A DNA stretch of 64,000 nucleotides from Chrysemys picta bellii. Its lineage: Eukaryota > Chordata > Testudines > Emydidae. The position numbers were made by a program, and so were the translations under genes. The stretch spans positions 14,222,572 to 14,286,571 of the forward strand of contig NC_088800.1 of NCBI RefSeq assembly GCF_011386835.1, read 5' to 3'. Shown in pieces: positions 49,373 through 61,388 of this stretch (position 1 is the stretch's first letter; each line of letters begins with the position of its first letter). The notes beneath the pieces are model-generated. The model saw only the letters and a list, made by a program, of their open reading frames with translations, did not search any database and was not told where the DNA came from.

Positions 49373-50004
49373 CACCTGGTCTACACTTAAACGGTTTGCA
49401 ATGATGTCTATATTGCAGGGATCGGACGGCAACCTTTGGCACGTGGCCCACCAGGGTAAGCCCCCTGGCGGGCCGGGCCTGTTTGTTTACCAGCCGCGTA
49501 CGCAGGATTGGCCGATCGCGGCTCCCACTGGCTGCGGTTCGCTGCTCCAGGCCAATGGGGGCTGCGGGAAGCGGCGGCCAGCACATCCCTCGGCCCGCGC
49601 TGCTTCCAGCAGCCCCCATTGGCCTGGGACGGCGAACCGCGGCCAGTGGGAGCTGCAATGGGCCGAACCTGCAGACGCGGCAGGTAAACAAACTGGCCTG
49701 GCCCGCCAGGGGGCTTACCCTGGTGGGTCGCGTGCCAAAGGTTGCCGATCCCTACTATATTGGATAGCTATATTGGTAAAACCCTGCAAGTATCAATGCA
49801 GTTGTACCAGCAAAGTGCTTTTGCCAGGAGAGCTTATTCCAGTTTAATGAGTGAAATAAGCTATCTCGGCAAAACCACATTTTTTTTGCCAGTATAGCTG
49901 TGCCTACGCTAGGGCTTTTGCCAGCATAGCTATGTCGTAAAGAAATGTCCCACCCCTCACCGAAAGAGCTCTGCCAGCAAAACCTTTCAAGTGCAAACCT
50001 GGCC
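49373..50004. mobile_element. PIF/Harbinger-type MITE interrupted by a hAT element
   Basis: The left end cacctggtctacacttaaac and the right end in reverse, ggccaggtttgcacttgaaa, are inverted repeats. The target duplication tta flanks it (49370-49372 and 50005-50007). Removing the nested hAT element and one copy of its 8-bp duplication leaves about 285 bp. Confidence 0.75.
49416..49754. mobile_element. hAT-type MITE, 339-bp palindrome nested in another MITE
   Basis: The ends CAGGGATCGG and, in reverse, TAGGGATCGG continue inward as long GC-rich inverted arms related to the 32838-33173 element. The 8-bp target duplication ctatattg is perfect (49408-49415 and 49755-49762). The arms have diverged more than in the 32.8-kb copy. 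Confidence 0.9.
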
Positions 50005-50067
50005 TTAGAGGACACCACAGATGGCTCCCAAATAGGATGGATTTCAAAAGCATTACTACAAATGTAG

Positions 50068-50160
50068 GGCTTAGTTTTCAGAAATGCTGAGCTGCCACCA
50101 CTCCAATTGCAGTTAATGGGAGCTGAGAGTTCTCAGCACTTCTGTCAAATCAGGCCCTCC
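50068..50160. mobile_element. Short palindromic MITE
   Basis: gttttcagaaatgctgagct ... gttctcagcacttctgtcaa are inverted arms around a centre 'cagttaatggg'. This is a common short amniote MITE pattern. Confidence 0.6.
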
Positions 50161-51265
50161 GAGTTGTAAGAGAAGACACTGCACGCTAAAACTAAATAGA
50201 AGACAGGTCTACTGTACCAGGGCTCTGGCTGGTTCAGATATACAGGGCCTTTTGCTTCTAGGTCACTGGTTCCCAACCACTTCCATCATGGTGGTAAAGA
50301 GGTTTGTGCATTCCTTCTAATAACTCTCAGTTAAAATTATTCCAGGCCAGGATTTGAATCTGTGATCTTTAAATTTTTTTTTTAAAGACAGAACTTACCC
50401 AAAGAAACAGATTTTCCCAAATGACACTAGGGAACTGGGGCAGTACGAGGTTGCAGCATTTTGTCCCAGAGGTGACCCTGATTCAGAATGGAGAAAGTGA
50501 TCTCTAGGTGCTAGCAGTTTGTCTGATCGGTTAGTAACGTGGACAGTGCTTTGGGATCCATTTTGATGAAAGGTGCAATGGAAAGTCAAGAATATTGTCC
50601 TGATCATTACATATACAGTATACAAGACACACTGCCTGGCTTACACGGAGATAAAACCACCCAAAGACCTTGCTTTATCTCATCTCAGTGAAATTCACCC
50701 AGCTCCAGCAGACACTGGTACAATTGTAGAAGCTACCAGTCCCCAACAGCTTCAGCACCAGCCAACTCTGCTGGTCCATCACCATCCCCAAACACTTACA
50801 ACTACTGCTAGTCACTGACAAAACAAGAACTGCCAGGGATGGAGCCACCAGACGTTTACAACCACATGGATAATATATTGCAGAGTCTGCCTAAGCACAC
50901 TTCCACCTCTTGCCGAGAATGAGCCTGCAACGCTTCCCCTTCTCAAGCCCCAGGGAGTCCAGTGCAAGGGAATGCACCAATGGAGCTCAGAATGCAGTTG
51001 CTCTTACCTTTTGGAGGCACTTCAGACCCCTGCCAGGGCCAGAGCTGGAGACCAAGATACTTAGCTATTGGCTAGCGTCCAGCTATTTCCTCCCCAATAA
51101 ACTCAGGAGCCAGATATTCTCGGATTAATTATGTACAATGTTTACAAATTAATGTTCAGTGCCCTCCAAGCCTTCCCCTCATTCTCTTATCATTTAATTA
51201 TTTATCTTTGTTATTTTACATTTCTCCTAAATCTCCAGCTCTCTGCTCCTCTCTTAGATTCCCCC

Positions 51266-51460
51266 AAGCCAATGGGGGCTGCAGGAAGCAGCGCCAGACG
51301 AGGGATGTGCTTCCCGTAGCCCCCATTGGCCTGGGATGGCGAACTGCAGCCAGTGGGAGCTGCGATTGGCCTAACCTGCGGACGCGGCCAGTAAACAAAC
51401 CGGCCCGGCCCACCAGGGGCTTTCCCTGACGGGCCGTGTGCCAAAGGTTGCCGATCCCTG
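51266..51460. mobile_element. Truncated hAT-type MITE (right part)
   Basis: The right end ccaaaggttgccgatccctg and the central palindrome match the 49416-49754 element, but the left terminal arm is missing. No left target duplication remains. Confidence 0.8.
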
Positions 51461-53198
51461 ATATATACAATCATCAATTTCTCATGGAAATAAACCATGT
51501 ATCAATAACTTTTAAACACTCTCTCGAGTATACTGTACATATTGTAACTACTAACCAGGTATGGACACTGAATGGATGATAGTGATGAAAGACCAAATCC
51601 TGAGATCTTTACTTGGGCAAATGCCTACTGATCTCAGTGAGAGATTTTCTGAGTAAAGACTGAGAAAAACTGAATAAAAATGGACTTCAGGATTTAAGTG
51701 TCTATGGATCTATGCAAATCTATCCACCTGTACAGACAGATGGATAGGTAGGTAGATGCCCAGACGGACATAATTTTGTACCATCAAATGCAGGATAACG
51801 GTCCAGGACAACCCCTGGTAATTCCTGATATACCCACAGGAGATCTTGGAACAGGACTGAAGTGAATCTGAGTCTCCAATGAACCAAACTATGATGATGA
51901 TGTGACAGGTGTCTGTCTGTGGATAAATAGGTCTGTATTGTGGATATTAATTACCGTATAATATGGCCACTAGTTAATTTTTGAAGGATTTTGTGTGTAT
52001 CTTCTGTCTTCTCTGGGATTTTATCATTCTGAAATCTCGGAGACCAAAGGAGCAGAGGTTGGATCTGGTATGTGGCTGAAGTCAGGTTAACAGTCGGAGT
52101 CATTTATACCTGCTGCACGACAGCAACTACAGTTTCCTGGGGGCCCCTCCATGACTCCAGCAGCTGATTCAACTCCACACTCCTTTTTTTAGACTCTTAT
52201 TTGGTCACCACAACTGAAAGTACTGTACCTGTCCTCATCCAAGAAAGACTGGTGGAGAGCCTGGTCAGAGATGCCCCAACGTCAGCCATTAGAGTCACGA
52301 TAGAGAAAGGTGTAGCTCCCCTTTCTGACTCTTTCTGTCTTTTCCCTCCACACCACCATGAGCTAGGCCCATTTGCACGCCCATCTACCTCCCTTCTCTC
52401 TTATCTCCTGCTGCCTCCCTCCCGCCCTATATGCCTTCCAGTTCTTTCCCAGCATTATGCCCATTTTTCTTTTTCTCCCCCTTTTGGATTTGACTCTATC
52501 CTGATTCTACTGCTCCAAAATCCTCCCTCTTTTCATCTGCCAAGCACATTTTCTCCCATTCTTCTAATCTTCCTAAAACCCACTCTCTCTGGGGACTTTC
52601 TAGTATCTTCTCTCCGCATGGTCTCCTGAGGATGAACTGGTCTGGTTCCAGTTTGTCTGAATCTCTATGAAGCAGGGTACACTTCTTACTCTAGATCTGT
52701 AAAGCTCCTAGTAAATTTATAGGGTTTTATAGGCAATTTGTTATGAAAAAATGAAGTAAAAATAAATACCTAGGAGATCCCCTGTTCACATGATCATATC
52801 CTAATGGTCAATTACTTAACAAGGTAAGGTACTATATTTTCTGATAAGATGCAGGCATAGGCATTATAGAATACCTTATAAATAGCCAGAGATTAGAGAA
52901 GAGAAGATAATGGTCACTCCACGCACATCCATAACATAATGAATTCTCCAAAGCAGACATGTGCACAGAAGCAAAAACTCCATCATGCTAAGACAGTAAC
53001 CTCTACCGGGCATCTAGAAGGCAGGTTGTAAATAATGATGCTCAGTGCTCTCCCAAGCCATGACATTCTTTATTGCAGCAGAACGGCCCTCAGAGAGGAG
53101 TCAAGTTCTTTCCTATCTCTGAAAAGATCAAAGAAAGACAAAGTACCTACCTACCTTCCAGTCTGAAGCTCCTTAATCTCCTCGTAGTGAAAGTAAGG

Positions 53199-53283
53199 GA
53201 TTTTCAAAGCCACCTAGAGGATATGGATGTACATTTCTCATTCATTGCAATGGGAAGTGGACATCCAGATCCTTTAGGTGACT
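53199..53283. mobile_element. Short palindromic MITE
   Basis: ggattttcaaagccacctag and ctttaggtgactttggaact form inverted arms around a centre containing 'cattgcaatgggaag'. The arms are diverged. Confidence 0.55.
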
Positions 53284-56200
53284 TTGGAACTCTCAGCCTA
53301 TAAGCAACACAATTCCCTAACACCGTTCTAGAAAGGGTCTGTCCCAGCTACACTAAAAACCCCAAAGCAGTGGTCCCAAAGCAGGCCAGGATAAAAAAAT
53401 AGTGCATTCAGAACAATGGGCCAACCACACTACCACCAACAGGAACTGCCTTCTGGGAACTGATTTTTGATCGATCACTACAAGAGCTAAATGGGCTATC
53501 CAAACTCCACTGGATAATATAAAGAACCACACAATGAAGCCATTTTATTAAGAACTATATATGATCCATAACTAAAAAAACCCTCCCCTCCCCACTAAAC
53601 TGGGTCAAAAAGTAAGTTACAGCAAGTGCTGTAAAAGCCCTCATTTAAAAAAAAAATCCACCTTTTAAAATCCCATTGGCCTTCTGGCCTGACCTCAAAC
53701 CTCGATTGGTGCTTTCATGCTTCAGTTATCTTAATCTTAAATTCAATACATCAAAGGGCCATATCATCCGTTGGAAGGTGGATGGCTCTCAAACAGAATC
53801 GTCCAGCCCTGCTTCATTCCAGGAGACATATATTTATTTATAAACAGCAGACACAAAAACAGCTCCAACCTTTACCTTTTTTTTAAAAAAACAACAACAA
53901 CAAAAGCACCAAGGTGTTTAAAAAATCCCAACCTTTAGCTGGAGCTGAAATCAAACACTGACTCATCCCCCAGGGGTGAGCTCTGCACCAGCAGGGATGG
54001 CAACTGAAACTCATAAAACAGAATAAGTGAAAGCACAACAAACACAATTAAAACTCTCGCCATGCTCAGAGATGGATTGCATTTACTGTCTCATAAAGAG
54101 CCTTGTTCTGTCAGGCAAACAAAAGGAAATCAATTTCTTAATGTTTATTGGCAGATACAGGCACAGGGCCAGGTTAGCGCTTGCTTTCAAGGCAGGGACC
54201 TGACTGGAGGCTGGCTCTCCCTGTTCCCCTTTCCCTGCTGTAAAGGGCATTATCCCACCCTTTTTGTCTGCAGAATATCCCGGTGCGGCTGCCTCTTCTT
54301 TCTAGCTTTGATATCCAGCATGGCAGACTGCGGGAGCTTCTATCCTGTAGGATGCGCTTCCCTGAGCTGTGGCCCTACCAAGAGCCAGAAGGGGCTGAAT
54401 ACCTCCCTCCAGTCCATGCAAAATGCTTTCACTCTGCTGACTACAGTCTCCCGCCCTTGGCTTGCCCTCGCCATCTGCATCAAGTTCAAACACGGCTTCC
54501 CTCACTCCCCAACATCCACAGGACTCTGTTCCGCTCTCCCACTCCCTGCTGTCTTCGCACTGCCTGCTCGGGCCACTCCCAACTTCATGCCTATCTCTAG
54601 CTTACCCCCTACCGTGGAAACAGCTTTCCGGTTACCATCAGCCAAGGCCATCCCTCTCCTTCTTCACCAAATTCACGGAAATTGGTCCACAAGCATTAGA
54701 GCTGCATCGACCCACAGCTCATCTGACCTTGGCCACACTAAGATTTGAAACCAGATTAGCACCTTCCTAGTGAGCTATAATCACAGTTCTCATTAAACGA
54801 TACACTCCACAGGCAGGCCAGAGGTAGAACCAAGAGCACATGGGGGACAGAGCCAGAAGCACATGGACCAGCCAGAGAGAGAACTAATTGCAGCAGTTAC
54901 ACTGATGCAGACCCAAATTGCTGAGAACGGAAGAGGGGAGTCACGAACCTGCCACTGAATTCAGTTGCAAGTGCCCTGAATGAGCTGCTCCTATTCCATC
55001 CCCAGGGGGTAGAGGAAAAAAGAGACGCTTGCTGCATTTCATCTTGCAGTGGCAGCACAGCTACAGCCCCCATCCTTCCTTCCCCATATGCCTTCTGCCA
55101 CATGTAAAAATAATCCATTGTGGTAGCTACAATTGGTCCCCAGAACAAATGGAATGCTGGACAGTAATTCTCCGAGGAAACTATCCCATCATCACGTTTA
55201 GGAATTGAGGCACATCACAGAGTAAATCTACTTCTGGGCCACTCACACTGTTGTTTGCTTCATATACAATAATCCATAAGGTCTCCCCAAGCCATAAAGC
55301 ACTGGTTCAACTTCCATCACCCTTCAAAGATTCTCTCCTGTAAGAGAGATGTGGGATTCCCCAAATCTCTCACGCTCCGGAGAGCTCCCCCTTGGTAGTG
55401 TTTTTCCTTCTCAGCTTTATTTATGGAGTTTTGATGTGACTCCTGAATGCACTTGCACACTGGGAATGGAAGTATTAAGATCAAACATGAGTCAATGCAT
55501 AGGACAGCACGAATACATAAATCCAGCCGAGGAACGCAGACAATAAAAATCACAAGACAATCTGAAAATTGCAAGGGGAGGCATCCAACAAGCCAGACCG
55601 TGTGAAAATGCAATTCTGAGTCCCAGGCTCCAGTAGGAAGAATGGAGAGGAGGATATTTTACAACTATGCCCAAAGCCAGAGGGCCAGCTGTACCAAGTG
55701 CCTCCAACGCAGGAAGAAGCAAATAGTCGGGAAAATAACTAAACGTGACGCTGTGGGGTTACTCATAGGAATATTTTATCCTTACACCTGAGCATCTCAA
55801 ACATTTTAAGTATTAACTAAGCCTAAACCGTCCCCCATGAAGCACATAAAGGATATATGGGAACCGCTTCACCTGCCTACCAATGAAATGCAACCACCTC
55901 TGGGGTGAAACATGGCAGCTATTTAATAATGCACAGTAACACTTCCTAACAGCTCAGGAGAGGAAGCAAAGCATATTTTATCTGCTGGTAAATGCAGGGA
56001 GGATGGCCGTATTTAGTTACCATACCTGTGATGGAATGGAACAGGACGTTAGCTAACAGCACTACTCTTATACCATCTTTAGTTGCTCCTCATGATTCCC
56101 TGATCAAGTTTGCTCTGTTCACATGCCAAAAGCTGATTTTTCTAACTGCCAGAGCTGCACACTCATCCTGGGATTTGAAAATCCAGGTGGAGTCTTTCTG

Positions 56201-57080
56201 GCTTACGCATCAATCACTAGCAAGAATGCTCCTGGGATCGCATCTCGGTATGCTAGCGTCCATGCCAGCGATATCGGCTTTTGCAGCATTAATGGGAGCA
56301 GAAATGGAGTTCTGTCAGCAAAAGGCGCAGATATGCTTTGAAGGCACAAAGAGAGTGGAGTGGGGAAGCAAGGAAGGGCCAAATCTACAGAGTCACTCAC
56401 TGTAATCCCACTTTAATTATTCAGCGTGCTCTTTGGGTGTACCCACGGCTGCTACTGACTTGCCAGTACACAGCACCCTCTGGAAGTCAGCCCCTTTGCT
56501 CCTTTCACACCTCTTTACATAGGGAGGATGCTGGCATATATAAGATATGGAACCTTCCAGCAAGGCACATGGGATGCACTGTGGTATTTTGGGTTGCAGA
56601 ATCGCAACCGCATGTCAGTGATGTACCCTTCTGAAATGCAGTGAGAAAGGGCCCCTGTCGCAGGGGATACAACTATCTATCGCTGTAACAAAATCCCACT
56701 GTGCGCCTAGCCCGAAGTACCCATGGAGTGGACAAATGCCAGAGTGGGCAAATCAGGAGACATTTCAGAGGCCCAAGGCACGGCACCGCTCCTTGCAAAC
56801 TCACCACGGCCGCAGGCCCCAACAGCATTTCTGTAGACACGACCTGAGCAGGACACAAGTCCCTTTGCTATTCATTTGTCACTGTGGCTCTGGTGGGAGC
56901 CCATCTGCCTCTGGCCCAAAAGCTGCTGGGGTTCAGATCTCATACCAAGATCCAGACTTATAGCAGTCATGCAGTAATAAGGGGGAGGGTTGCTGTGCTT
57001 AGGGGAGCCATATTTGGAATGAGGCATCAAACCAAGGTCCCACCTGCAAGATTCTGGTTGGCGATCCATGTGGAAACTAA

Positions 57081-57257
57081 ACATAGAATCATAGAATGTC
57101 AGGGTTGGAAGGGACCTCAGGAGGTCATCTAGTCCAACCCCCTGCTCAAAACAGGACCAATCCCCAGATCCCTAAATGGCCCCCTCACGGATTGAACTCA
57201 CAACCCTGGGTTTAGAAGGCCAATGCTCAAACCACTGAGCTATCCCCCCCCCCCCAA
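57081..57257 (-). mobile_element. tRNA-headed SINE with CR1-type tail
   Basis: Read on the minus strand, a C-rich plus-strand run (12 C, 57244-57255) gives a poly-G start followed by GGGATAGCTCAGTGGTTTGA (A box) and GTGAGTTCAATCC (B box). Then come a body and a 3' tail GGTCCCTTCCAACCCTGACA ending in TTCTATGATTCTATG. The tail is that of CR1 LINEs, which presumably supply the reverse transcriptase. It looks full length. Confidence 0.85.
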
Positions 57258-58334
57258 AATACGGGGGGGGACAAAATCCCATTCCCCAGCCTCAAAATAG
57301 CCTCAGTCTGTGGCCTAAGTCAAAAATCTCTTCAGCGCCCTTTGCTCCATCTTTAAGTCCCAAGGCACTTTTCCGGAGGAGACAGAGGATAAAATGACTG
57401 ACTCTTCCCCTGCCAGTACTGCAGTTTCACATATCTGAGACTACTGCTTAGTGCAGAACAGCTGCTATACCACGCTCAGCATGGCACCTGGATTTTGCAA
57501 GGTGCTACAGAAAGCCAAAGGCTAGTCAATTTGGGGTTGGATGGATCAGGGGAACCCAACAAAGACTGAAGTCACGGCAAAGGTGGGTGTAGCTGGGATT
57601 CTTTACCACAGGAAGAATCCTTCCTGTCCTGTCACCAAGGCCCGCAATCTGCCATCACGTTATGGCCATGCTTTATTTTTGGCAACAGAACCCCCTATTC
57701 CCCACCCCCATGTCTGGTACCAGCCATGAATCTCTAACTGTTCAGCATCTCCCATTAATCACCCTTAGCCCCCAATCCCATACACTGAGAGCTCAGCATG
57801 CTCCTGGCTCCCCTGAACTCTCAGCATGCTGCCCCTTTACATTGTCTTTTTGTAGCCGGAAACTTGCCTCCCATTTAAGCCAGAGTCCCAAAACTTTCAC
57901 CTCGAGGGCACCTTGAACCTCCAGAACCGTGTGTACTTTACAACACAAGAGATGGGCAGTTGCTGGGTAAAGGCCTCAGCAGTGCCTATTAATCTCTTGG
58001 CTCACTCATCCCTATCATAGACACACCGTAAAAATGATATAAGCATTTCATTCAAACGGCACTGCAGAGGGAGTGGGGAGAGAGCACAGGGCCAATTGAT
58101 TTCCAGTATGTCTGCTCTTTACCTTCAGGTATAAATACAACAGCAAAATCAATCGGAATAACACCATATCAGCTTTCTAATCTCTTCTGCTCATAAGGTG
58201 TGTTTTATATACTGCAGTGCTTGCTACAATTTGCACACACGTGCAGGAGTACACCTTCAACTACTCACATGAACATTCATGTCTGCACAGGTGCTGCTCA
58301 CGCATATACACACTCGCACACAATAAACAGTACA

Positions 58335-58495
58335 CAAAAGGAGCGAAGTGTCACAATCTTCATTTTACCAGTAGGGAAACCGAGGCACAAAGAGACTATC
58401 CAGCAACGTAATCCAGTAAATCCATTGCAGAACCAGCAATAAAGCCCAGATTCCCTGGCTCCACTAACCACTAGATCATGTTGACACCTGCCACA
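58335..58495 (-). mobile_element. MIR-like CORE-SINE
   Basis: The plus strand reads cttcattttaccagtaggga aaccgaggcacaaagagact ... cccagattccctggctccac taaccactagatcatg, which is the reverse of the MIR core with its tRNA-like head on the right. Confidence 0.75.
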
Positions 58496-60654
58496 AAGGG
58501 ACCCTCCCTCACTCAGACCCACACAAGCCTATATTTGCTTGCTTAGACACGTGCCTGCTAACATATGGTCACTTGAACTCGCCCAAGGACTTGCCTGTAT
58601 CCGTTTACATGCATGTGGCACTCCCACACAGACATGCTCACTTGCACATGTGTGCTATCACCCATATGTAAAAATGGGGGGACAACCCCCCCCCCCAAAA
58701 CCACACTCAGCATTGTGACATGTTTCTTCGCCCATTGGCCCTTGGCGTTTCACTTGCTTACAAGTCATTTGAACCAGAAGGTACCTCGTGGGCGCTCAAT
58801 GCCAAGACAAGCGAGTAAATCCAAATGCCCAAACCACAAGGGAGCAATCTCCTCGGAAACAAAGCTGACGGCTCAGGGCTGAACACACACATTTCCTTTT
58901 TTCTATTTCTATTTATCACTGGCCCAAGGCTTTTATCCACTTTCCTGGCCCCCAGCCATGGCAGACTGAGACTGTGAAAACCTGATAAACACTTTAACCA
59001 AGCTCTTCCTCCTGAGCACACGCATACAAAGAGCTGAGCGGGAGCAGGGGCTGCTTGGCAGGCACACGGTTTCCACAAACATAGGCGGAGTTGCACATCT
59101 CTACTAGCTGGGCCCCCATGTGAAGATGCCATCCCCTCCTCGCAGGCAGACCCCTCCCAGGACAAGGGACACTGTTACAACGGGGTTAAAAGCTACCATT
59201 TAGATGGGATCTACCTGTCTCTGCACAACTGGGGTAAAGCTTTGGACAGCCCAGGGTTTTAAGGTGCCTGCAATGCTGGGGCATGGTTAGGTCCTGCCTA
59301 CCCTGCAGCTTTTCACATGTTATAACTGAGACCTGCTGAGTCGGTTAAAGTTGCAGTCAAGCCGGGCCTCAGTAACATTAAATTTGCCATTGAATCAGAC
59401 CATCAGCTCTGTGAGTCCAGCATGGCCTCACGAGCAAGTGCCTGCACCTGGCCTACTATACAGTGCTGACCTGAGTGCACCATGGATGCTTAATAAATAA
59501 TTATAGTAATCAACCAGCAAACCTCTACCAGCTCTCAGTGGTCAGAGCACTTGTATCTGCCCTCCAGGCATCTGGGCACCAGCGGATATTGCCATTATGG
59601 ACATGAAGTAGAAGGTCTGTGCATGCTTCCCATTTTCCAGCTTTGCCATGGTTCGACAATCAGCCTCCCTCCCTCGCTATGGTTGCTGTGAGCTACCAAC
59701 ATATCCACTCCCCACCCATCCTCTCGCCACATCTCCTCCCCCATAACCTGGCCACAGTGAGATCAATCTTGGACTGTCTCTGCCTTGATCTACTTGGAAA
59801 GCTTAACGGCCATGAAAGTAAACCACTTGTCCTCTGGCTCCAATCTCTTACAGAAATTAGTGCCAATGGAAGTGTCAGTATCAATTTCATAATGTTATTG
59901 GATGAAGGCAAAGCTGGGCCAAGTCCCATATTCCTGATGGGTCATCAAAGTGATGGGGATTATGGGTAAGGAGACAGACAGTCCTGGCAGGAAAGGCAAT
60001 GACTCAAGATCAATTATACTGACAAGCCTATCTTTAAGCCACATCACTTAATGCTGACACCAGTGCGTTCTCCATGGAGATGAGAGGCCTGTATACAGAG
60101 TAGTCTGACCCATCCAATGGTAACCAGAGCCCCTGGAGTCCTTGGAGTCATGTGTCCCCTCCCCAAAGTATCCAATTTATGAGACTCTGAAGCCAGTGAG
60201 GGAATTAGCTGTTATAATACAACATTAACGTTCAGGCCTCCCTATTGCGGTTTAATTTTCTGTCAAGAAAAAAAATCATGTATTAAACAAAAATAAATCT
60301 CTTCCCTTGTGTTACTCACACAAAGGATTCAAATGGAAAGAACCTTTATAATCTAAGGTATTTTGCACCCTTGGCTTATGCTCTTTGTTTTCTTTTTGCA
60401 AATCATTCATCTTGAACCTTTAAACTAGACTAGTCAGTTTCTCACATTCTAGTTCTCAGACTCTATTTAACAGAGCTCATGATGTTTCAAACAAAACCTC
60501 TTCTGTCAAAATTTGACCTGTTTTAAAAATGGACTTTTTGTTATTAAACATTTTAACTCTGTATGCAGGCAGTCACCATAGTTGTATGACAGTGACATTA
60601 TGCTTCTAACAAGTTATTTGCAGGCACACTTATTGCAATTCTGCATGCAACTGA

Positions 60655-60800
60655 CATAGCGTCTACACTGCAAAATAAACCCATTGGCAATGAGTCTCAG
60701 AGCCTGGGTCAATTTACTCAGGCTCACAGGGGTCCTGCTACAGAGCTAAAAATAGCAGTGTAGTCATTCCTGCTCGGGCTGGAGCCCGGGCTCTGAATGT
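60655..60800. mobile_element. Diverged MITE of the GTCTACACTGC group
   Basis: The left end gcgtctacactgcaaaataa and interior words (agcctgggtcaatttactca, agcagtgtagtcattcctgc, tcgggctggagcccgggctc) resemble the 5669-5853 class. The right end is not clear. Confidence 0.5.
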
Positions 60801-61388
60801 GCAGATTAGGCACATATTTGCACACCCAAACTTTTGAAAAACCAGATCCACCATGTTTACTTTCAGCCAGAATGGAATTTAATAGGAAAGTCTGAAATAA
60901 AACTGACTTAACTTAGTTAGTTCTTTAAAGTTATGGAAATGTAACACTTCTGACTTTTGCAAAAAGCAAATCACTTTTCTTTGCTCAACACTCCTCAAAA
61001 TAGCCTGGTCTGGTGATGTCATCCTCCCTATGCATTTACTCCTTCCGAAGAAAAATATTTTGTTTCCTACAGAAACTAAATGCATTTAAATTGCAGAAAT
61101 AGTTTATATCTTGAATCTGAGCCTTTTGAAAATTATGAGGATCTTCTAGGGGTATGAATTCCAGGTTAGAAATATCCTTAAAAAAAAACAAAGAAAAAAA
61201 AAAACCCTTGTCCACTATTCCATCATAGATAAATTAAAAAAAACACACACACACAACCATTGTTTACATAGTCTCTTGTGCTTCCCCTGCTCGTACCCTA
61301 GTGCTATGCTGATACAGTCTTGTCATCTGAAGTTGACCAGAAGACATGAGGTTCAGCAGATTTTCAAAAGGATGTTGTAGACAACGGA

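Noticed and set aside
52201..52629. 142-residue open frame on the plus strand
   Set aside because: It lies in a pyrimidine-rich stretch that lowers stop codon frequency; the peptide is Leu/Ser/Pro/Phe filler with no motif.
54062..54748. 228-residue open frame on the plus strand
   Set aside because: It is the longest frame outside the CR1, but two other frames on the same strand are also open across it. The peptide resembles no family I know, and it runs opposite to NTRK3 with no promoter or poly(A) context.
57180..57247. tRNA-like sequence with good A and B boxes
   Set aside because: It is the head of a SINE joined to a CR1-type tail and lacks an intact cloverleaf, so it is not a tRNA gene.
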